Shown one piece after another: positions 61,854 to 64,000 of a stretch of 64,000 bases of DNA (position 1 is its first letter; every line of letters begins with the position of its first letter). The notes beneath the pieces are model-generated. The model made no database searches. It was given only the letters and a program-made list of their open reading frames with translations, and was not told where the DNA came from. The DNA is from Montifringilla adamsi (Eukaryota; Chordata; Aves; Passeriformes; Passeridae): contig JAGGNK010006559.1 of assembly GCA_017590115.1 (NCBI GenBank), forward strand, positions 8,855,784 to 8,919,783. The letters run 5' to 3'. The translations under genes and the position numbers were made by a program.

Positions 61854-63573
61854 CTTGTGTCCAGTGATGCAATGTCTCTTTTGATGGTATAGTGAAAACG
61901 AAGGTAAGTAATATTCTACGCAAGCTAATGTTTCTTGGGGAGATTTTAGTGACATTTATTTTTGTTCATTTGGTTTTTTTTGGGGGGGGAGTGTTCCCCT
62001 TTCTTGCCACTTCTTTTTTTTTTGCCATTTATATTTCACATAAGCAAGGGTGGTCCTGGTTAATGTGCCCATGAAATTGTGACAGGAGCTTTAAATCTAT
62101 TTCAAAGTTGTTTAGATGCACTTTAAAAGGGCAAGAATATCCACCCTGTACCTTGTGCTTTCTCTCCACTGAGTTCAGCTACAGGGCAAGCTGCTGCAAA
62201 GAAAGTGTTGCTGTGAATTTGTCAGAAAAATGCCCCCAAATCAACATGAAATAGAGGTCAAAACAAAAGTGAAGGGCAAATCTGTTATTGAGCAATCTCT
62301 AAAGAAAACCAAGGCCAGGTTAAATGCAACTTATGTAATTCTTTTCAAAGAGGAGATTCAATAAATTTATGGAGCTGAAATCCAGATTCTCAGGCTCAAG
62401 CAAATGAGAGCTGAGCAGAGAATACATTTTATTAGTATCAATCTTCAGTGCTGTGCCACAGACAACTGACCCCATGGATGACTTGAAACACAGTTCTATT
62501 AGTCATTGGATCTTTCAGTTCCTGCGATTCCTTACCTGGGATCCCTGCCCAGAAGAACATTTTATGTTTTGAGAGATTGTTCATCAGTTATACAAACAAC
62601 TACCCAGAGTGAAGTAGAGGGTCTCTCTAGATAAGAAAGAAAGGCTAATATTAAAAAATATAAAAAGAAATTTGAAGCATTAAATGTCTAAATTCAGATG
62701 CTCTACACTTAAAAATAGTATGATTTTAGAGGAGTTGCATTATTTGCAGAATTATTTCAACATACAAATTGCATACCACTCATTAATTTGAGAAGCTATA
62801 TGTGCAGACTAGTTAATGCATAGATATCTATAGTGTATTGCAATTTAACCCTTTTACACTCATTTTAATGCGTGTAAAAGGCCTTGTGTTGATTCAGCAT
62901 CTACATTAATTCTGAAGTGTAAGTTTATGAATTTAACTTGTAACATCCAAGCATATCAGTTTGATGCATTTTTTCTTCTAAACTAAGTAAATTGACTTGG
63001 AAAGTGACTCTGCATTTTGGTTTCTGATTACATCTCAGAACTACTGGAGATGAACCAAGCAACTAACTGAATTTTTTGTTTTCTTACTTTCTTAATTTTC
63101 AGTGTGTATTTACATTCCAAAATTTGATAGCAAAGTATGCAATGTATTCCCCAGATGTAGAGAATCTCTTGTAAGAACTAAAGGTAGAATGAATGAAGTA
63201 TTTTTATTTTAAGAAATGAAGTGTCATCTACATCTTCATGAATCTGTAAGTCTTACAGTATTGACATTCTTACTGTCAATAAGCTCATCTAAGTATGAAC
63301 AGCTTTACTAGGAACAGAGTTAGGTTCAAATTTAACAATCCAGTCCAGTATGTGTTCACTTAGTTAAAATTAGTTTTAGAAATTATGACTGTAGCACACA
63401 TTTGCAGCTGTAATGATGTAATGCTCATTCCAGCCAGCCACAAGGCTGAGACGTCTAGGTATTCACAGTTTACAATGATTATCACTTTATACTCAGGGAA
63501 TTAAAAATTCACTGTAGATATTAAAGGACTTTATTGCTACATAATAAATAGAGAATTCTTCCTTCAGATCCCC
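61854..63573. other. Unique AT-rich DNA, no gene seen
   Basis: No frame longer than about 60 codons and no recognisable repeat. A G9 run lies at about 61981-61989 after a T run. Otherwise it is ordinary AT-rich intergenic or intronic sequence. Confidence 0.6.
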
Positions 63574-63576
63574 TTT

Positions 63577-63628
<52 letters not shown>

Positions 63629-63657
63629 TTCTTTCTTTTTCTTTCTTTCTTTCTTTT

Positions 63658-63708
<51 letters not shown>

Positions 63709-63718
63709 CTTTCTTTTT
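63574..63718. repeat. (CTTT)n microsatellite, about 145 bp
   Basis: A long tetranucleotide array, mostly pure CTTT with a few interruptions (TCTTTTC, TTTTTC, TCTCTTT). On the minus strand it is a polypurine (AAAG) array, producing artefactual lysine/glutamate/arginine open frames of 76-79 codons that should be ignored. Polypurine mirror symmetry allows triplex (H-DNA) formation. The length is expected to vary between individuals. Confidence 0.97.
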
Positions 63719-64000
63719 ATCAATAAACATAGATTTCTTTTGGCTGTTTGTATACTGCATTAAAATATTCTTTTATTTTTCAAGATAGTACTATGTATTT
63801 TTACTCAAGGTGTCTTCATTTCACATTACAGTAAAATAGAGAAGTGCTTTAATTGTTTTCTATACATTTTTAAATTTTTTTATACATTTCAGTGTCTGAT
63901 AGATGACTATAATTTTTGAAAGTATAGAGGACATTTGATATCCAGTTCAATCCCTTCATGCTTCTAAGAAAGTAATAACCTCACCAGACATCAGTTTTTT
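63719..64000. other. AT-rich unique DNA to window end
   Basis: Nothing recognisable: T/A-rich sequence without an open frame of note. Confidence 0.6.

Noticed and set aside
63493..63760. Lys/Glu/Arg repeat frames resembling a charged coiled coil
   Set aside because: Translations of the CTTT microsatellite on the minus strand.
1..64000. CRISPR arrays, bacterial operons, riboswitches, tRNA or rRNA genes
   Set aside because: No regularly spaced direct repeats with unique spacers, no tRNA B-box with a foldable cloverleaf, and no rRNA sequence were seen. The repeats show a vertebrate nuclear genome.

Overview
The window looks like AT-rich, CpG-poor vertebrate nuclear DNA, and the interspersed repeats point to a bird. 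The key evidence is several CR1 LINE fragments, including 3' ends that finish in the avian-type ATTCTATGATTCTATG tail (about 18232-18250 and 48022-48037). Two ERV-type LTRs of families I know as common in bird genomes, passerines among them, support this (7846-8416 and 60762-61848). I cannot name the species; a passerine or other neoavian is my best guess.

I see no protein-coding gene, tRNA, rRNA, CRISPR array or operon. Open frames are short (at most about 140 codons). The longer ones lie in transposable elements (often antisense), in simple repeats, or in sequence with no recognisable domain, and I cannot support any as an exon. The window is best read as a gene desert or a very long intron.

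Layout: 1-7845 unique AT-rich DNA; 7846-8416 solo LTR (minus) with a near-perfect 5-bp target duplication; 8417-13147 unique with a C-rich tract near 12.76 kb; 13148-13500 probable LTR remnant with a TATA box (plus); 13501-18031 unique; 18032-18250 CR1 3' end (plus); 18251-25449 unique with a 63-bp T tract; 25450-25690 ancient CR1 (minus); 25691-33399 unique, holding the best conserved-element candidate near 29.0-29.3 kb; 33400-34285 and 35359-36235 two CR1 copies (minus); 36236-45954 unique with poly-T tracts; 45955-46930 CR1 (minus); 47907-48037 a perfect hairpin beside a CR1 3' stub (plus); 49370-49622 LTR fragment (minus) of the same family as 60762-61848; 49623-60756 unique; 60757-61853 full-length solo LTR (minus) with an exact 5-bp target duplication; 63574-63718 a (CTTT)n microsatellite.

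The elements look like inert insertion relics. The CR1 reverse-transcriptase remnant at 35.4-36.2 kb has stops and a destroyed catalytic box, and no internal retroviral genes accompany the LTRs. If the window has a function, it probably lies in cis-regulatory islands, which need cross-species alignment to confirm. I found no convincing undescribed system. The most unusual local structures are the 19-bp perfect hairpin next to a CR1 stub, the CpG-retaining island at 29.0-29.3 kb, and a few palindromic nuclear-receptor-like motifs.
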